DNA of 64,000 bases from Dromiciops gliroides (Eukaryota > Chordata > Mammalia > Microbiotheria > Microbiotheriidae), in NCBI RefSeq assembly GCF_019393635.1, contig NC_057862.1:675296314-675360313 (forward strand), written 5' to 3'. Shown piece by piece: positions 1-11,559 of the stretch (within the stretch, counting starts at the first letter, position 1; each line of letters starts with the position of its first letter). Below the pieces are notes generated by a model, which searched no databases, was not told where the DNA came from, and saw only the letters and a program-made list of their open reading frames with translations. Position numbers and translations under genes: made by a program.

Positions 1-760
1 TGAAAGGCTTCCTAGGTGAGGCCGAATTAGCTGGATCTGCTGGATGGCTTGTGCAGGAAAAGGAAGGGGGCATCATTTGGGGCTGGGGACTAAGGAAGTA
101 CATGTGATACTCAGTTGATATTTTGGTTATTTTTTGCTGAACTGCTATTTCTCTCTCTCCTCTCTTTCTTGTTCTTGTTTCTCTCTCTCTCTCTTATTAT
201 TTGTCACAAGGGACAAGTTCCTGGGGAAAAACAAAACACCCATGAACTTGCCATCACACACATCCATGTTCAGAAAGTATGAAATTCTCTTCTCTGATCA
301 GTCTTTTATCTTTCCACCTCTTTATCTGCCTTGGAATCCCAAACCCCGTTCTTCATCTTCGCCGTTACCTCCAATCCTTTGACCCCTTGGTTTTTCCCCA
401 GGCCGTTACCCCTGCACTGGCTACAGTCTTCTTCCTTCCTCATTTGACAACCTAGTGAACCAGTTCAGCTCAACACTGTCCTCTTCTCTCCAGTCCCTGG
501 CCCCTCTATCACTGATCTTTCCCTCTAGGCCTCAGATTTGGATTTTTGCCGCCATCCTCTGCCTTCACTCATGTTGCTAAATGGAAACTGTGACAGCTAT
601 GTCCGCTACAAATTTGTTATAATCTCAGCTGGGCTCTTGTGGTTGTGAGGTAATCCTTTAGTATCTCCCTGATCGATTTGCTACAATTGTGACTTGTGAC
701 TGCTACAATTCGCTATATTGTGGGGGACTCCTATCCACCACCACGGCTTTCCCAAGCCTT
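1..760. other. Intergenic, no gene seen
   Basis: Pyrimidine-rich stretches (CTCTCT around 150-195) and otherwise unassigned sequence. No exon with convincing coding content or paired splice signals was seen. Confidence 0.5.
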
Positions 761-763
761 TTT

Positions 764-917
764 TATTTTTTATTTTTTTTGGTGAGGCAATTGGGGTTAA
801 GTGACTTGCCCAGGGTCACACAGCTAGTAAGTGTTAAGTGTCTGAGGCCGGATTTGAACTCAGGTCCTCCTGAATCCAGGGCCAGTGCTTTATCCACTGC
901 ACCATCTAGCTGCCCCT
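764..917 (-). repeat. SINE family A
   Basis: Full element ending CTAGCTGCCCC. Target duplication CCCAAGCCTTTTT on both sides (from 751 and 918). Confidence 0.9.
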
Positions 918-1390
918 CCCCAAGCCTTTTTGTTCCTCCCTAAATCTCCCATGGCTCCCCCTCCTAGTTGAGAACTAACCTTGAATCATATCTCACTGAA
1001 AAAGTGGAGGCCATTTTGATGAGAGTTCTCTTGCTCCACCCCTTCCTCATCTCCCATCACTCCTTGCCTTCTGCCACTCTCCTTCACTTCTGTCTCATAT
1101 GAGCAGGTGACCCTTCTCCTTGCCAAAGAAAATGCATCCATATACATGTTATCTTATTCCATCCTGCCTGCTCTAAATGATTGCCCATTCTAACATCCCT
1201 ACTTTCTCACTAAAATCTTCTCTCTCTTCCTGGTATTGGCTGCTTCCCTATTGCCTACAGATATATAACCCTCATTCTCAAAGAACCCCTCACTTATTCC
1301 ACCCATCAGAGCTAAACACAGTCCCATATCTCTTCTGCTGTTTTGTGGCTAACCTTCTTGAGAAGGCCGTCTATAACGGGTTTCCAGCTC

Positions 1391-1542
1391 AATTTACAGA
1401 TGAGGAAACTGAGGCAAACAGAGTTAAGTGACTTGCTCTGGGTCACACAGCTAGTAAGTGTCTGAGGCTGGATTTGAATTCAGAAAGATGAGTCTTCTTG
1501 ACTCCAGGCCTGGCACTCTATCCACTGTACCACCCAGCTGCC
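1391..1542 (-). repeat. MIR/CORE-SINE relative
   Basis: Contains TTTACAGATGAGGAAACTGA and CACACAGCTAGTAAGTG, ending at CCCAGCTGCC. It has the family B-like detail AAGATGAGTCTTCTTGACTCC. Confidence 0.75.
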
Positions 1543-1692
1543 TTCATGACCTCAGGCCTGGACTGTTGCACTAGCAGCCGGTGAGTCAGCCTGCCTCAAG
1601 TCTCTCCACACTTCAGTCCCTTCTCCAATCATGTCAAACTGATCTTTTTTGTTTTGCTTCACAGTCAGTCCTTTACTGGTATGTTATATTAT

Positions 1693-2064
1693 TGTTAAGG
1701 GCTAAAATTCTAGTTAAACTGTCTAAAATATCTAATGAGTGGTCGCCAATAAATTATAAGCTTTAGCAAGAGTTAGACTTTTAAGCATTTATTAAGGAGA
1801 ATAAGAATTTGGTAAAGAGAGAGAGAAAGGCCTAGATTCCTATCTATTAAAGGGAGAGCACATTTCTAGCTCCCTTCTCCACCAGAGTCCAGAGGAAAGA
1901 GAGTGAGACCGAGCGCCAGTCTCTTCCTTCCTCCTCCCACTAGCCCGCGTCACTTCCTGACGCCAAAGAAAAGACTCCTGGTCTTGCCCTCAAAGACCTT
2001 TGCTTCATGGGCAGAACTCTTCTACAGTAAGTCTCCAGCAGGTGGCGTCATTCCAATCGTTACA
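1693..2064. mobile_element. Probable solo LTR (372 bp)
   Basis: Begins TGTTAAGG and ends CGTTACA (TG...CA ends), flanked by TTAT at 1,689-1,692 and 2,065-2,068, a 4-bp target duplication. It sits inside an L2 element. It shares a block (AAGCATTTATTAA) with a segment at about 18,570-18,850. No retroviral genes are present. Confidence 0.55.
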
Positions 2065-2209
2065 TTATAATATTAATAAAATAATAACATGCCCACCCCA
2101 AACTGTTGTATATACAAATAACAATTTTTTTAAAGAGACAATTTCATTGCTATCATTTTCCCTCACCTAATTGTTGTTTCTATGATCTGTTCCTTGACCC
2201 ACTCACTCA

Positions 2210-2352
2210 TTTTTTTTTTTTGGCAGGGCAATGAGGGTTAAGTGACTTCCCCACTTACAGCTAATAAGTGTCAAGTGTCTGAGGCTGAATTTGAACTCAG
2301 GTCCTCCTGAATCCAGGGCCAGTACTTTATCCACTGTGCCACCTAGCTGCCT
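2210..2352 (-). repeat. SINE family A
   Basis: Diverged copy with a small deletion in the core (CCCCACTTACAGCTAATAAG). Target duplication CCACTCACTCATT. Confidence 0.9.
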
Positions 2353-2990
2353 TCCACTCACTCATTACTTAGGATTGAATTAAGTCTCCATTTGGGTCTG
2401 TTGCTTGTGCTCCCTGAAATGAAAATTACAAGCTGATCTTCTTAAAGCACAGGTCTCATCAGGTCACCCTCCTACTCAATAATATCTCCACCTTCAAGAT
2501 CATAAAATCATCCCCTTGGCATTCAAAACCCTCCTTGCCCCATTCCTACATTTCAGTCTCCTTACCTCTTACTCCCACATACTCTCTGATCCAGTAACAT
2601 TGACCTCTTGCTTTCCTTTGAATGAGACCCTCCCTCTTACAACTTCTGGGCATTTTCTCTGGCTGATCCCAATGCTTGGGATCGTCTCCCTCCTCATCGC
2701 TATCTCCTGACTTCCTTCAAGTCCCAGCTAAAACCCTACCTTCTACAAGAAACCTTTCCCTGTCCCCATGAATGTTAGTGCCTTCTCTCTCTTAGTCATT
2801 TCCAGTTTCCCCAATATACATTTTGTTTGTATGTAGTTGTTATTATCTGCCCCTTAAGACTGTGAACTCTTTGAGACAGGGGCTCCTTTTTTCCCCTTTG
2901 CCTTTCCTTTTATCTGCAATGCTTAACACAATGCCTGGCACTTAGTAGGTGCATAATAAATGCTTGATGACTGATCGACTGACTCAGAGG

Positions 2991-4669
2991 AGGCAGGAGG
3001 GGTATATTTGGAAATGAGATAATGTAAAAACAAAACATATGAATAAAATTGTGACAGTCACTGGCCAATAGAATGTCAAGGCAGAAATGATGTCTTATGA
3101 TGTAAAGAGTACCCTACACCAAAAAACATCTCTTCCTGTCATTTCCATAACCTATATAAGACCCCTCCCTCAGTTTCTGGACTAGAGGTAGTACCTGACC
3201 TTAGAGGCACTACCTTGAATTGGCAAGGGTTGGGGAACAAGTGCTAACACTGTCTCCAGAGGGCCCCTGTGAAATTGTACTTTTGCCATTTGAGAGGAGT
3301 GGACAGGGTTCTGGGCTTGGGGTGCATCTACCCTATCCCTTTCCCATTTAGCTCCAAAGTCCAGCTGGGCCCATCAGATTAGTAATTATCATCCCCAAAT
3401 GAACCAGATATGCCCCCAAGGGAGTGAGAGCCAGGTGGGCTCATTTCAGTAGGGGCAGAGTGGATAGAGAACAGATGAGGTTGAATGGCTCAGCTAGGGA
3501 GACCATAGCCAGGTTAGTGGAGTAATTTGTTGGCAGTGAGCCCAGAGGGGAAACTCTCAGAAATGATTTGGGGAACTAAGAATCCTATTTTGCTGACTTT
3601 AGGGTTTGGCCCAGTCTCTGGGCTCTTTTTCTGTCCCTCCCCCATGACCTAGTACAGAAGCTGAGAAGAGGTAGGGTCAGGGCCTGTCCAGTTTCCATTT
3701 CTCCTCTCAGATCTTTGCTGAACCCAGCAAAGATGAGCAATCTCAGCAGTTTGGGAAGGAAAGGGAGAAGGAAGGTGGAAGGGAGGGAGAAGAGTTTCCG
3801 GTAATAATTATTTTCCAGTAACACCATTGCCTTTCTCCCATCACCACACCAATTTTATATTTGATTTGATGTTGGAGGCAGTACTGCCACTCAAACCTTA
3901 GGCCCAAGCCTAACCTTTGGGAGCCTGGAATGGTCATCAGTGGGGATAATCTAAGTCCTGGAGCTGGGAGAGGAAATGGTTTTGGGGAGTGTCCTGGCCT
4001 GGAAGGTCTCGGTTTTAGGGGATTAGGACCCCTAGGAGGCAGGTGGTCTAACTGGGGGAGATGTGACCTCTGCCTTTGGGAAGTTCTAGTCTCATGGAAT
4101 AGACACAATGACCTTGAGCTTTTCCCAAAGTCTAGAAGTTATACTCTAAGGGTGGGATGGGGCTGACATATGCTAGTGATTAGGGGCAATTAATAGGTCA
4201 TGAGAGAATGAATCCTTCCGGGGAAAGACAGCATGGACCAACTTGATCATCTCCAGGGTCCCTTTTACCTCTGAGTTCTATGGCTCCTTCACAAGTCTGA
4301 GAAAGTAATGGTATGCCTTCAAGAAGCCAACCAGAGGTAAGCAAGTAACCAGAGCCAGAGGGTGGTGATAAAGGAGCGTGAAGAAGCATTTTCTACCCAG
4401 GGAATTCAAAGTGGACTGAAGGTGATCATACCGTGAAGGAGATTCGCAGGAGTGGTAAGGAGGGGACCAACTTTTCTACCTGAGACAATCTCTTTTGTGG
4501 CATCTATCTGCTATCCATGCCTCAGGAGGTGTGAGGTTCATGATGCCATCATGCAAGAGGATGAGTTTCTGTAGAATATGAAGTTCAGGAGATTAGCCCA
4601 GTGGGAAATGAAGAGGTGACTGCCTTGGGAGCGCTCCTGAAATGAAGGATCTGATAGGAAATTCCAGAT
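2991..4669. other. Non-repeat intergenic island, no gene seen
   Basis: About 1.7 kb without recognised SINE, LINE or LTR text. Open frames here lack splice-site pairs or family resemblance. It includes the CCAAT/TATA-like site and a TGCTGAC-type motif near 3,592. Confidence 0.4.
3062..3190 (+). promoter_or_regulatory. CCAAT plus TATA-like arrangement
   Basis: GGCCAATAGA near 3,064-3,073 is followed about 80 nt later by CCTATATAAGA near 3,151-3,161. This is the spacing of a TATA promoter or a retroviral U3. No downstream open reading frame or LTR end was recognised, so its nature is open. Confidence 0.25.
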
Positions 4670-4689
4670 GTCCCCCCTTCTCTAATCAG

Positions 4690-4870
4690 AGGATCAAAGA
4701 TCTAGAACTAGGGGGGACCTTAGAGATCATTAGTCCAATACTTCATTTAAAGGTAAGGGTAAATGGAAGTTCAGGCAAATGAAATGATTAGCTCAAGGTC
4801 ACATAGTTAGTAGCTGACAAAAGGGCAATTCAAACCCAAGCCCTGTGATTCTGACGCTGGAGCTCCTGCC
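4690..4870 (-). repeat. MIR-like fragment
   Basis: GATCTAGAACTAGGGGGGAC..., AAGGTCACATAGTTAGTAGC and an end near GGAGCTCCTGCC give the diverged reverse-strand MIR pattern. Confidence 0.6.
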
Positions 4871-5204
4871 GCTAGAGAATGGCCAAGTGCCACTGGATGT
4901 TGTGTTTGGTGCTGATCTGTTCAGCATTTTTTTCCCACAATGACTTGGATGAAGGCACAGTGGCATCTTTATTGTGTTTGTAAATGATTTGAAGCTGGGA
5001 AGCACATAGCTCCCACGCTGTGTGACAGCTAGGATCCCAAAGGACCTTGATAAGATGATCAGATCTAGTAAGGGGGTTCAATTGAATTGAATCAAATGGG
5101 CTGATGGCTGATGGATGATGCAAACAGTTCTTTCTTTTCCCACTTCAAAGCTTGCATCTGAGGGCAAAGAATCTTGGTTGATTCCATCTCTAAGTTCCTC
5201 TAAG

Positions 5205-5290
5205 GTGGGGTTCATTTCATTTTTATCCTTCTATTCCCAGCACCTACACTGTGCCTAATACTTAACAGGAGCTTAAAAAATGTGCATCAA
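5205..5290 (+). repeat. L2 3' end fragment
   Basis: CCCAGCACCTACACTGTGCCTAATACTTAACAGGAGCTTAA is a diverged L2 terminus. Confidence 0.5.
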
Positions 5291-5354
5291 ATTACAAGGA
5301 ATTTAATTGACTGGCATCAAAATGTTTGTTGACTTGAACCACTGAAAGTGAACC

Positions 5355-5510
5355 TGGGGGCAGCTAGGTGGCACAGTGGATAGAGCACGGGCTCTGGATT
5401 CAGGAGTACCTGAGTTGAAATCCAGCCTCAGACACTTAACACTTACTAGCTGTGTGACCCTGGGCAAGTCACTTAACCCCAATTGCCTCACCAAAAAAAA
5501 AAAAAAGAGA
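5355..5510 (+). repeat. SINE family A
   Basis: Complete, with an A tail ending in GAGA. Target duplication GAAAGTGAACCTGG. Confidence 0.92.
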
Positions 5511-6415
5511 GAAAGTGAACCTGGAGGTGGAAGAACAGACTGAAAGGCCCACAAACCAATGACACCGGGATGAGGAATCCCCATTTTGGCTTGAGTGTAT
5601 TTCAGAGCTGTGCTCAAATAGGAAGGCCAATTGTTAAATTTTTTAGCCTGAATATTTATTTATACTTCAGAAATTGGCAAACGCTACAAATAAGGGCTTC
5701 ATTTATTGTTTTGTGAATTGTCTGGACTTAAGGAAATGATGGAGGAAATATTAACAATGTGGATCAAAGCTTCTTAAACTGTGGGTTTTGACCCCATTTG
5801 AGATCTGAATGTGGGGGTTTCAATGGGTGGGGGAGGGGCTGTGGAGAAAGAGAGAATGTGGAACTCAAAATTTTTAAAATTTCAGAAATAAATAATAAAT
5901 TAATTAATTAAAAACAAAAAAAACCTTTGAGCCCCTATCTGGAACTGTGTAGATTTCTTTTGCACACACTTCTAATGACCTTATCCTGGCCTAGTATTTA
6001 TGAAAAATGGAAAATGGTACCCAGAACTGGTGACAATAGCAAGAGAATAATCAGTAGGGGTTTGAGCACTAGAGCTCCCTCAACTCAGGAAACTGAAGTG
6101 GCTTAGGGGCCAGGAAGGTCCAAGAGACAGGGTAATTCTCCTGGAGGTTCAACAATCAGGGAAGTTAAGTAGGGAATGTTTCTTGCAAAAGCCCTTGGGT
6201 CCAAGGTAAGTCACTAGAACTTATTATGAGAGGAAGATCTGATGATCCAGGAGGCTGAGATCTATGGTCTAGAACTGGAACTTGGCCTTTGCAGATAACT
6301 TTCAATTAGTTAAATCTCTACCTGTTTACATGGTTGGAGAGATGACATCTCTCTCTAGGGGCACAGAATACCTCTCACTGCTCCTTATCTTAAGCCTCAG
6401 AGAGGCAATGTGAGA
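5511..6415. other. Intergenic, no gene seen
   Basis: AT-rich part at 5,870-5,930 (TAATTAATTAA). Otherwise unassigned sequence without coding signals. Confidence 0.4.
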
Positions 6416-6419
6416 TAGG

Positions 6420-6640
6420 AGAAGAAATTTAGAACTTGGAGTCAGAGAAGACCTGGGTTCGAATCTCTCATACTTAGTTCTCTGTCCATGGGCAAGTCAC
6501 ATTATTGTTGTAAGACTCAATTTCTTCATTAGTAAAATGGAGACAATGATAGCACCTCCTGCACAGGGCTGTTGTGAAGCCCTCAGATGAGATAATGTGT
6601 GGAAAGCAATTGCCAAATGTCAAAGTGCTATTGAAATATC
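6420..6640 (+). repeat. MIR
   Basis: AACTTGGAGTCAGAGAAGACCTGGGTTCGAATC through GGGCTGTTGTGAAG. The 3' part is interrupted by the following SINE. Confidence 0.75.
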
Positions 6641-6650
6641 AACTATTAGG

Positions 6651-6793
6651 GGAAGCTACGTGGTGCAGTGGATAAAGCACCGACCCTGAATTCAGGAGGA
6701 CCTGAGTTCAAATCTGGATTCAGACACTTGACACATACTAGCTGTGTGACCCTAGGCAAGTCACTTAACCCTCATTGCCCCACAAAAAAACAT
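6651..6793 (+). repeat. SINE family A
   Basis: Inserted in the preceding MIR. Target duplication TCAACTATTA. Confidence 0.9.
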
Positions 6794-6829
6794 AAGAAAG
6801 AAAGAAATGTCAACTATTATTATTAGGAT

Positions 6830-7920
6830 AAGTGACTTGCCCAAAGTCATGCATAGCCAGGGTCTGAACTCGGTTCCTCTGACTCCAACTCTAGTGCTTT
6901 CCCCACTGAATCCCTGTACTCTGTTTCTCAGTTCTCAGAAAAGTGGTCATAGGCTTGGCCCAGAGCCAGGATAGAGTGTGGTGATATAGAGGACTTTAAT
7001 TAGTCTGACATCTGGATATCCTGGTGTGTCTCTCTTTTCCTCCCTTTTTTTCTCTCTCTTCTTTCTCTACGTCCCTTCCTCTCTCCTTTTCTCTCCCCTC
7101 CCATAGCAGAATAAATAAGTTATTGACTTGGCTCAATGATAATTCATCCTTCTGTATTGGGGCCAATCCCTCCCTTCCTCCAGCATGGAGCATGCTCAAA
7201 GTTGCACTTTCTGGTTCTGGTTGACCTGGGAGCCTTAGGTCCACAGAGTGACCCCATGCTGAAAGACTTTACCTTTCAGTATGATGTGGTAAACTCTGAG
7301 TGTTTCCTTGGTTTACCCTTGCCCTATGATAGCAGCAGGGAGGCAGATCTTCTATCATTTAAGTGAAGACAGCCTTGGATTGAGCCTTCTTTTTGCTACG
7401 AGTCTTTCTTAAGTCTAAGGTGGAGGGATGGGTAATAACTTATCCCTTTGGGGAATGCTGCTTTCATGTGGATCATGGACTCCATTAGGTAAGCTTGGGC
7501 TTGGGTTCCTGCAGGCTTCTTCCACTTTCTTTTTCCTTTCATGAATAGGTGACCAAACGTAGTGCTTGAAGTGGCCATGTTCAGGCTTAGAGGTGACCTT
7601 TTGAGTCTGAAAGGTCAAAGAAAGAAGCTGTTGGTTGCTGCAGATGCAGGAAAATTTGCTTGTGGAACCAGCTAAGTTCAAAGTTCAGAGGACTTTTGAA
7701 TTGGGATTGAGCATGAGTGGAGGGATGAGGTAAAATGTGAAATGCCTAATTAGTAAGCCTGCAAACCCCATTGGCTCCTGATAAGGTTTAAGAATCAGTC
7801 TTTCATTAGATTGTAGCCACAGTTAAAGGTTAAGTTACCGAATCTTGTTCTGTCAGTATATGCTTGAGTCTTTTCACATTTAGCATTCCTTTTTTGTATA
7901 GAAACAAACCTTATCAGATT
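6830..7920. other. Intergenic, no gene seen
   Basis: Starts with a short reverse MIR piece (to about 6,915), then a CT-rich tract at 7,030-7,100 and unassigned sequence. No exon was recognised. Confidence 0.4.
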
Positions 7921-7922
7921 CA

Positions 7923-8064
7923 TTTTTTTTTCAGGGCAATGAGGGCTAAGTGTCTTGCCCAGTGTCACACAGCTAGTAAGTGTCAAGTGTCTGGGGTCAG
8001 ATTTGAACTCAGGTCCTCCTGAATCCAGGGCCAGTGCTTTGTCCACTGTGCCACCTAGCTGCCC
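7923..8064 (-). repeat. SINE family A
   Basis: Target duplication ATCAGATTCATTTT. Confidence 0.92.
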
Positions 8065-8549
8065 TCATCAGATTCATTTTGGATGCCCCTTTTCTTTCCC
8101 CTTTTGGGGAGATCCAGAGGTGGCCATAAGTAAAATAGCCCCAACGGGTTACTGAGGAGGGGCTTAATGGGACAATGAGTATAAGAAAAGAGACTCTAAC
8201 AACTCTTTAGAGGCAGGCTCCTTCAGGATTAGACAAGGTCAAAACCACATGATTGAGCATAGGACAAAGAGTGGAACAAACCCTTCATCCCATGGACCCA
8301 CTGAAGGTCCTCAAGGTCAGACTTCATAAGATGGAAGAACCAACAAGGGAATTTTTATTCTGGAACTGATTCTCACTAAGGAGGAACTTAGTTGTTGGAA
8401 TGGGGATGTTGGCAGGAAATGACTATTCCTATCTAGCATTTGTGATGGAGGAGAGGAAATCCAGGCAAAGTCTGACATGCATCCCAGATCACAAAGAGGA
8501 AGGGTAGATAGAGCCCCACAGCCCACCCATTTACAGAAGGAGTTAGACA

Positions 8550-8800
8550 GTTAGTTGGGGCCATTCACAGAGCATTGGTCCTGAAGTTAGGGAGACCGGA
8601 ATCAAATCCTGACCCAGTCACTTAATAGGTCTGTGACCTTGGGCAAGTGGCTTAATATCTCTGAGCATCATCTATAAAAGAGGCTTAATAATAGCACCTG
8701 TTTCACAGGTTTATTTTGAGGATACAATGAGATAACAAAGGTGAAAGCACTTTGATCTCCTTAGAGGGTTATACAAATGCTACTTTTTATTAGGATGATG
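8550..8800 (+). repeat. MIR
   Basis: GAGCATTGGTCCTGAAGTTAG, GGGCAAGTGGCTTAATATCT and CACAGGTTTATTTTGAGGAT in MIR order. Confidence 0.7.
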
Positions 8801-9151
8801 ATAAGCTTTCAAGAATAAAACTCTGAAAACACAGAGAAAAATAATTTTGAAAAAGAAAGAAGAGTGGAGACGTCTAAAGAGACTGATCTAGACACAAGGG
8901 AAGTACACTAATAAATATAGAAAAGATGGAAGCAAGCAGGGATGTGCTGCAACCAGTCATATTGGCTGGAGAGACTTGATCATTGAATTTGCAGAGTAAG
9001 CAATTACACTTTGGAAATTGACAAAAGCTCCAGATCAGGGCGTGGTTGATTATATTGATTGTCTAGACTTAAGAAGGTGATAGAGAAAATGTTAATAATG
9101 AATATTGAAGTTAAAAGTGTATGTCCCATGTACATTTTCAGAGAGCCTGTG

Positions 9152-9305
9152 TATGTTTTGTTTTGTTTTGGGGCCAGGGCAAGGAGGGCTAAGTGACTTG
9201 TCCAGGGTCACACAGCTAGTAAGTGTCAAGTGTCTGAGGCTGGATTTGAACTCAGGTCCTCCTGAATCCAGGGCTCGTGCTTTAGCCACTGGACCACCTA
9301 ACTGC
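9152..9305 (-). repeat. SINE family A
   Basis: Tail is (TTTTG)n. Target duplication AGAGAGCCTGT. Confidence 0.9.
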
Positions 9306-9796
9306 ATAGAGAGCCTGTTGTTAAGCAGTTACCAGCACACCTTTGGAAGTAAGGGCAGGTAAACAAGGATGAATACTGAGATGTGCTAAAGCTCAGGGAA
9401 AGCTATGGATAATCGTAGCTCAAGAGGACTCTGCATTGTTCTCCACTCTGTGAAATCTCTCCTTGGGTCTAGAATAATTCAGAGGAGCTGAGTTGGCTCC
9501 AAATTCTGAAGTCTTCCCTGGAAACACCCTTAACTTCTCTATGAAAAAGACAAGAGATGAAGCTGAGATTTCAAAAGACTCACAGACAAGGAACTAGTGC
9601 AAACAGGATGAAAGTATGTCTGTGCTTTGTGTCTTCTTTTCTCTTCTCTTTTACCTTTTACTTCCAAGATGGCAACACTGGAAGCTGAGGAAGAGGCAAT
9701 GAGAGCCCTACTGGTGAGCCTGAATGCTAATGAGGGAGAAATGTGGGCATCAAGGATTGGAGCCATGACCAGCATCACTCAGAAACTCAGAAACAG

Positions 9797-9797
<1 letters not shown>

Positions 9798-9842
<45 letters not shown>
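9798..9842 (+). repeat. (TG)n microsatellite
   Basis: About 22 uninterrupted TG units, directly abutting a SINE. Confidence 0.98.
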
Positions 9843-9844
<2 letters not shown>

Positions 9845-10148
9845 GAGGCAGCTAGGTGGTCCAGTGGATAGAGCACTGGCCCTGGAATCAGGAGGACTTG
9901 AGTTCTCACCTCAGGCACTTACTGGCTGTGTGACCCCAGGGTCACTTAACCCCAATTGAGTTAGACTTCTGGGGCCATCCCTGATTATCCTGATGTATGT
10001 CTTGCCATTGAACCCCCATGGCTCTAAGGAGAGAGTGAGGTTAGTGACCTTGCACAGCCCTCCCTCACTTAAATCCAATTCAGTGCAAGTGATGATATCA
10101 CCCCTATGTCATGGTCCTCTTTGAGAAGGAAGGAAAACAACAACAATA
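9845..10148 (+). repeat. SINE with long 3' tail variant
   Basis: Family A head and core to CACTTAACCCCAATTGAG. It continues into a second module (GGGGCCATCCCTG, CATGGCTCTAAGGAGAGAG, CCAATTCAGTGCAAG, GGTCCTCTTTGAGAA), ending AACAACAACA. The tail module is not found in the other family A copies here. Confidence 0.7.
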
Positions 10149-10149
10149 T

Positions 10150-10255
10150 GCATGCATGCATAAATAGACACACATAGTACGTATATGTATATATGTATAT
10201 GCACATGCATATGTACATACACAATATGTATATATTCATGTCTATGGTATTTTGT
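10150..10255. repeat. ATGC/ATGT-rich low-complexity sequence
   Basis: (ATGC)n followed by alternating TATATG/CATATG purine-pyrimidine sequence after the SINE tail. Confidence 0.8.
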
Positions 10256-10590
10256 TCCACATTATAAAAAATAATGGGGTCACAATATACTGTTTTTTAA
10301 GCTCTGAACGCTGGGAAGTAACTTGAGAGAGTGGAATGCCCCTAAGTAGGGGGTGCTCTGAATCAGTTGTAGATAGTAGAATAGCAGATCTCATGTTTTA
10401 GTATATAATTGATATTTCATTAACTTCCTGGACTAAATCGGAACATGGCCAGAAAATGAAAAGTGCTTCTGAGTCAAATCTTCCAAAGCAAAAGCTGACA
10501 TATTGGGTTGGGGAAGTAGCTAAGTCATTTTGATCATTCCCTAGTGGAGATACTGCAATGGGGAAACTATAGCCTGTAAAAGGATCTATT

Positions 10591-10743
10591 TTTGTTTGTT
10601 TGTTTTTGTGGGGCAATGAGGGTTAAGTGACTTGCCCAGGGTCACACAGCTAGTAAGTGGCAAGTGTCTGAGGCTGGATTTGAACTCAGGTCCTCCTGAA
10701 GCCAGGGTCGGTGCTCTATCCACTGCATCACCTAGCTGCCCCC
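10591..10743 (-). repeat. SINE family A
   Basis: Target duplication AAAAGGATCTATT. Confidence 0.92.
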
Positions 10744-10786
10744 AAAAGGATCTATTAACACCTGACTTTGTAATAATAATCCTTCT

Positions 10787-10930
10787 AGGAGGCAGCTAGG
10801 TGGCACACTGGATAAAGCACTGGTCCTGGTTTCAGGAGGACCTGAGTTCGAATCCGACCTCAGACACTTGGCACTTACTAGCTGTGTGACCCTGGGCAAG
10901 TCACTTAACCCTCATTGCCCTGCCCCCCCC
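10787..10930 (+). repeat. SINE family A
   Basis: Ends CATTGCCCTG and a C run. Target duplication AATAATCCTTCT. Confidence 0.9.
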
Positions 10931-10949
10931 AATAATCCTTCTTTCTCTT

Positions 10950-11080
10950 CTCTCTTTTTTTTTTTTTTGCCCAAGGTCACACAGCTAGTAAGTGTCAAGT
11001 GTCCAAGGCTGGATTTGAACTCCGGTCCTCCTGAATCTAGGGCCAGTGCTTTTTATCCACTGTGTTACCTAGCTGCCCCC
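10950..11080 (-). repeat. SINE family A
   Basis: Tail-side truncated. It uses a target TCCTTCTTTCTCTT that overlaps the duplication of the preceding SINE. Confidence 0.88.
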
Positions 11081-11390
11081 TCCTTCTTTTTCTTGATATA
11101 TGTTCAGAAGAGGGGAAGAGAGAGAGAGAGAGATAGATAAAGACAGAGACAGAGAGAGTTCAAATAGAAATAAAGTTTAAAAATTAATAAAATAATCTCT
11201 CACATTAAAAATTTTTCTAAAATAAGATACCGATTTATTATCATTTTTTTAACAATCTTGCATATACTGAAATGTTTTGGACAACCAGTCTATTTAATGT
11301 ATGAATTTCAACAAATTAGACAAACCTTTTTCTAAAACTAAATGCTTTAGGATTATGTATAAAGACCTATTGTGTTTAATGAACCTAATT

Positions 11391-11556
11391 GGTTTTTTTT
11401 TGTTGTTTGTTTGTTTTTTTGCGGGGCAATGGGGGTTAAGTGACTTGCCCAGGGTCACACAGCTAGTAAGTGTTAAGTGTCTGAGGCTGGATTTGAACTC
11501 AGGTACTCCTGAATCCAGGGCCAGCGCTTTAACCACTGTGCCATCTAGCTGCCCCC
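11391..11556 (-). repeat. SINE family A
   Basis: Target duplication GAACCTAATTG. Confidence 0.92.
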
Positions 11557-11559
11557 GAA

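Larger units (their letters stand above)
1545..2990 (+). repeat. L2 LINE 3' part, interrupted by an LTR and a SINE
   Basis: L2-type text runs from CTGGACTGTTGCACTAGC through CTGCCTCAAGTCTCTCC. It resumes after the insertions at about 2,425 and ends with the typical CTTAGTAGGTGCATAATAAATG around 2,940-2,960. Confidence 0.75.
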
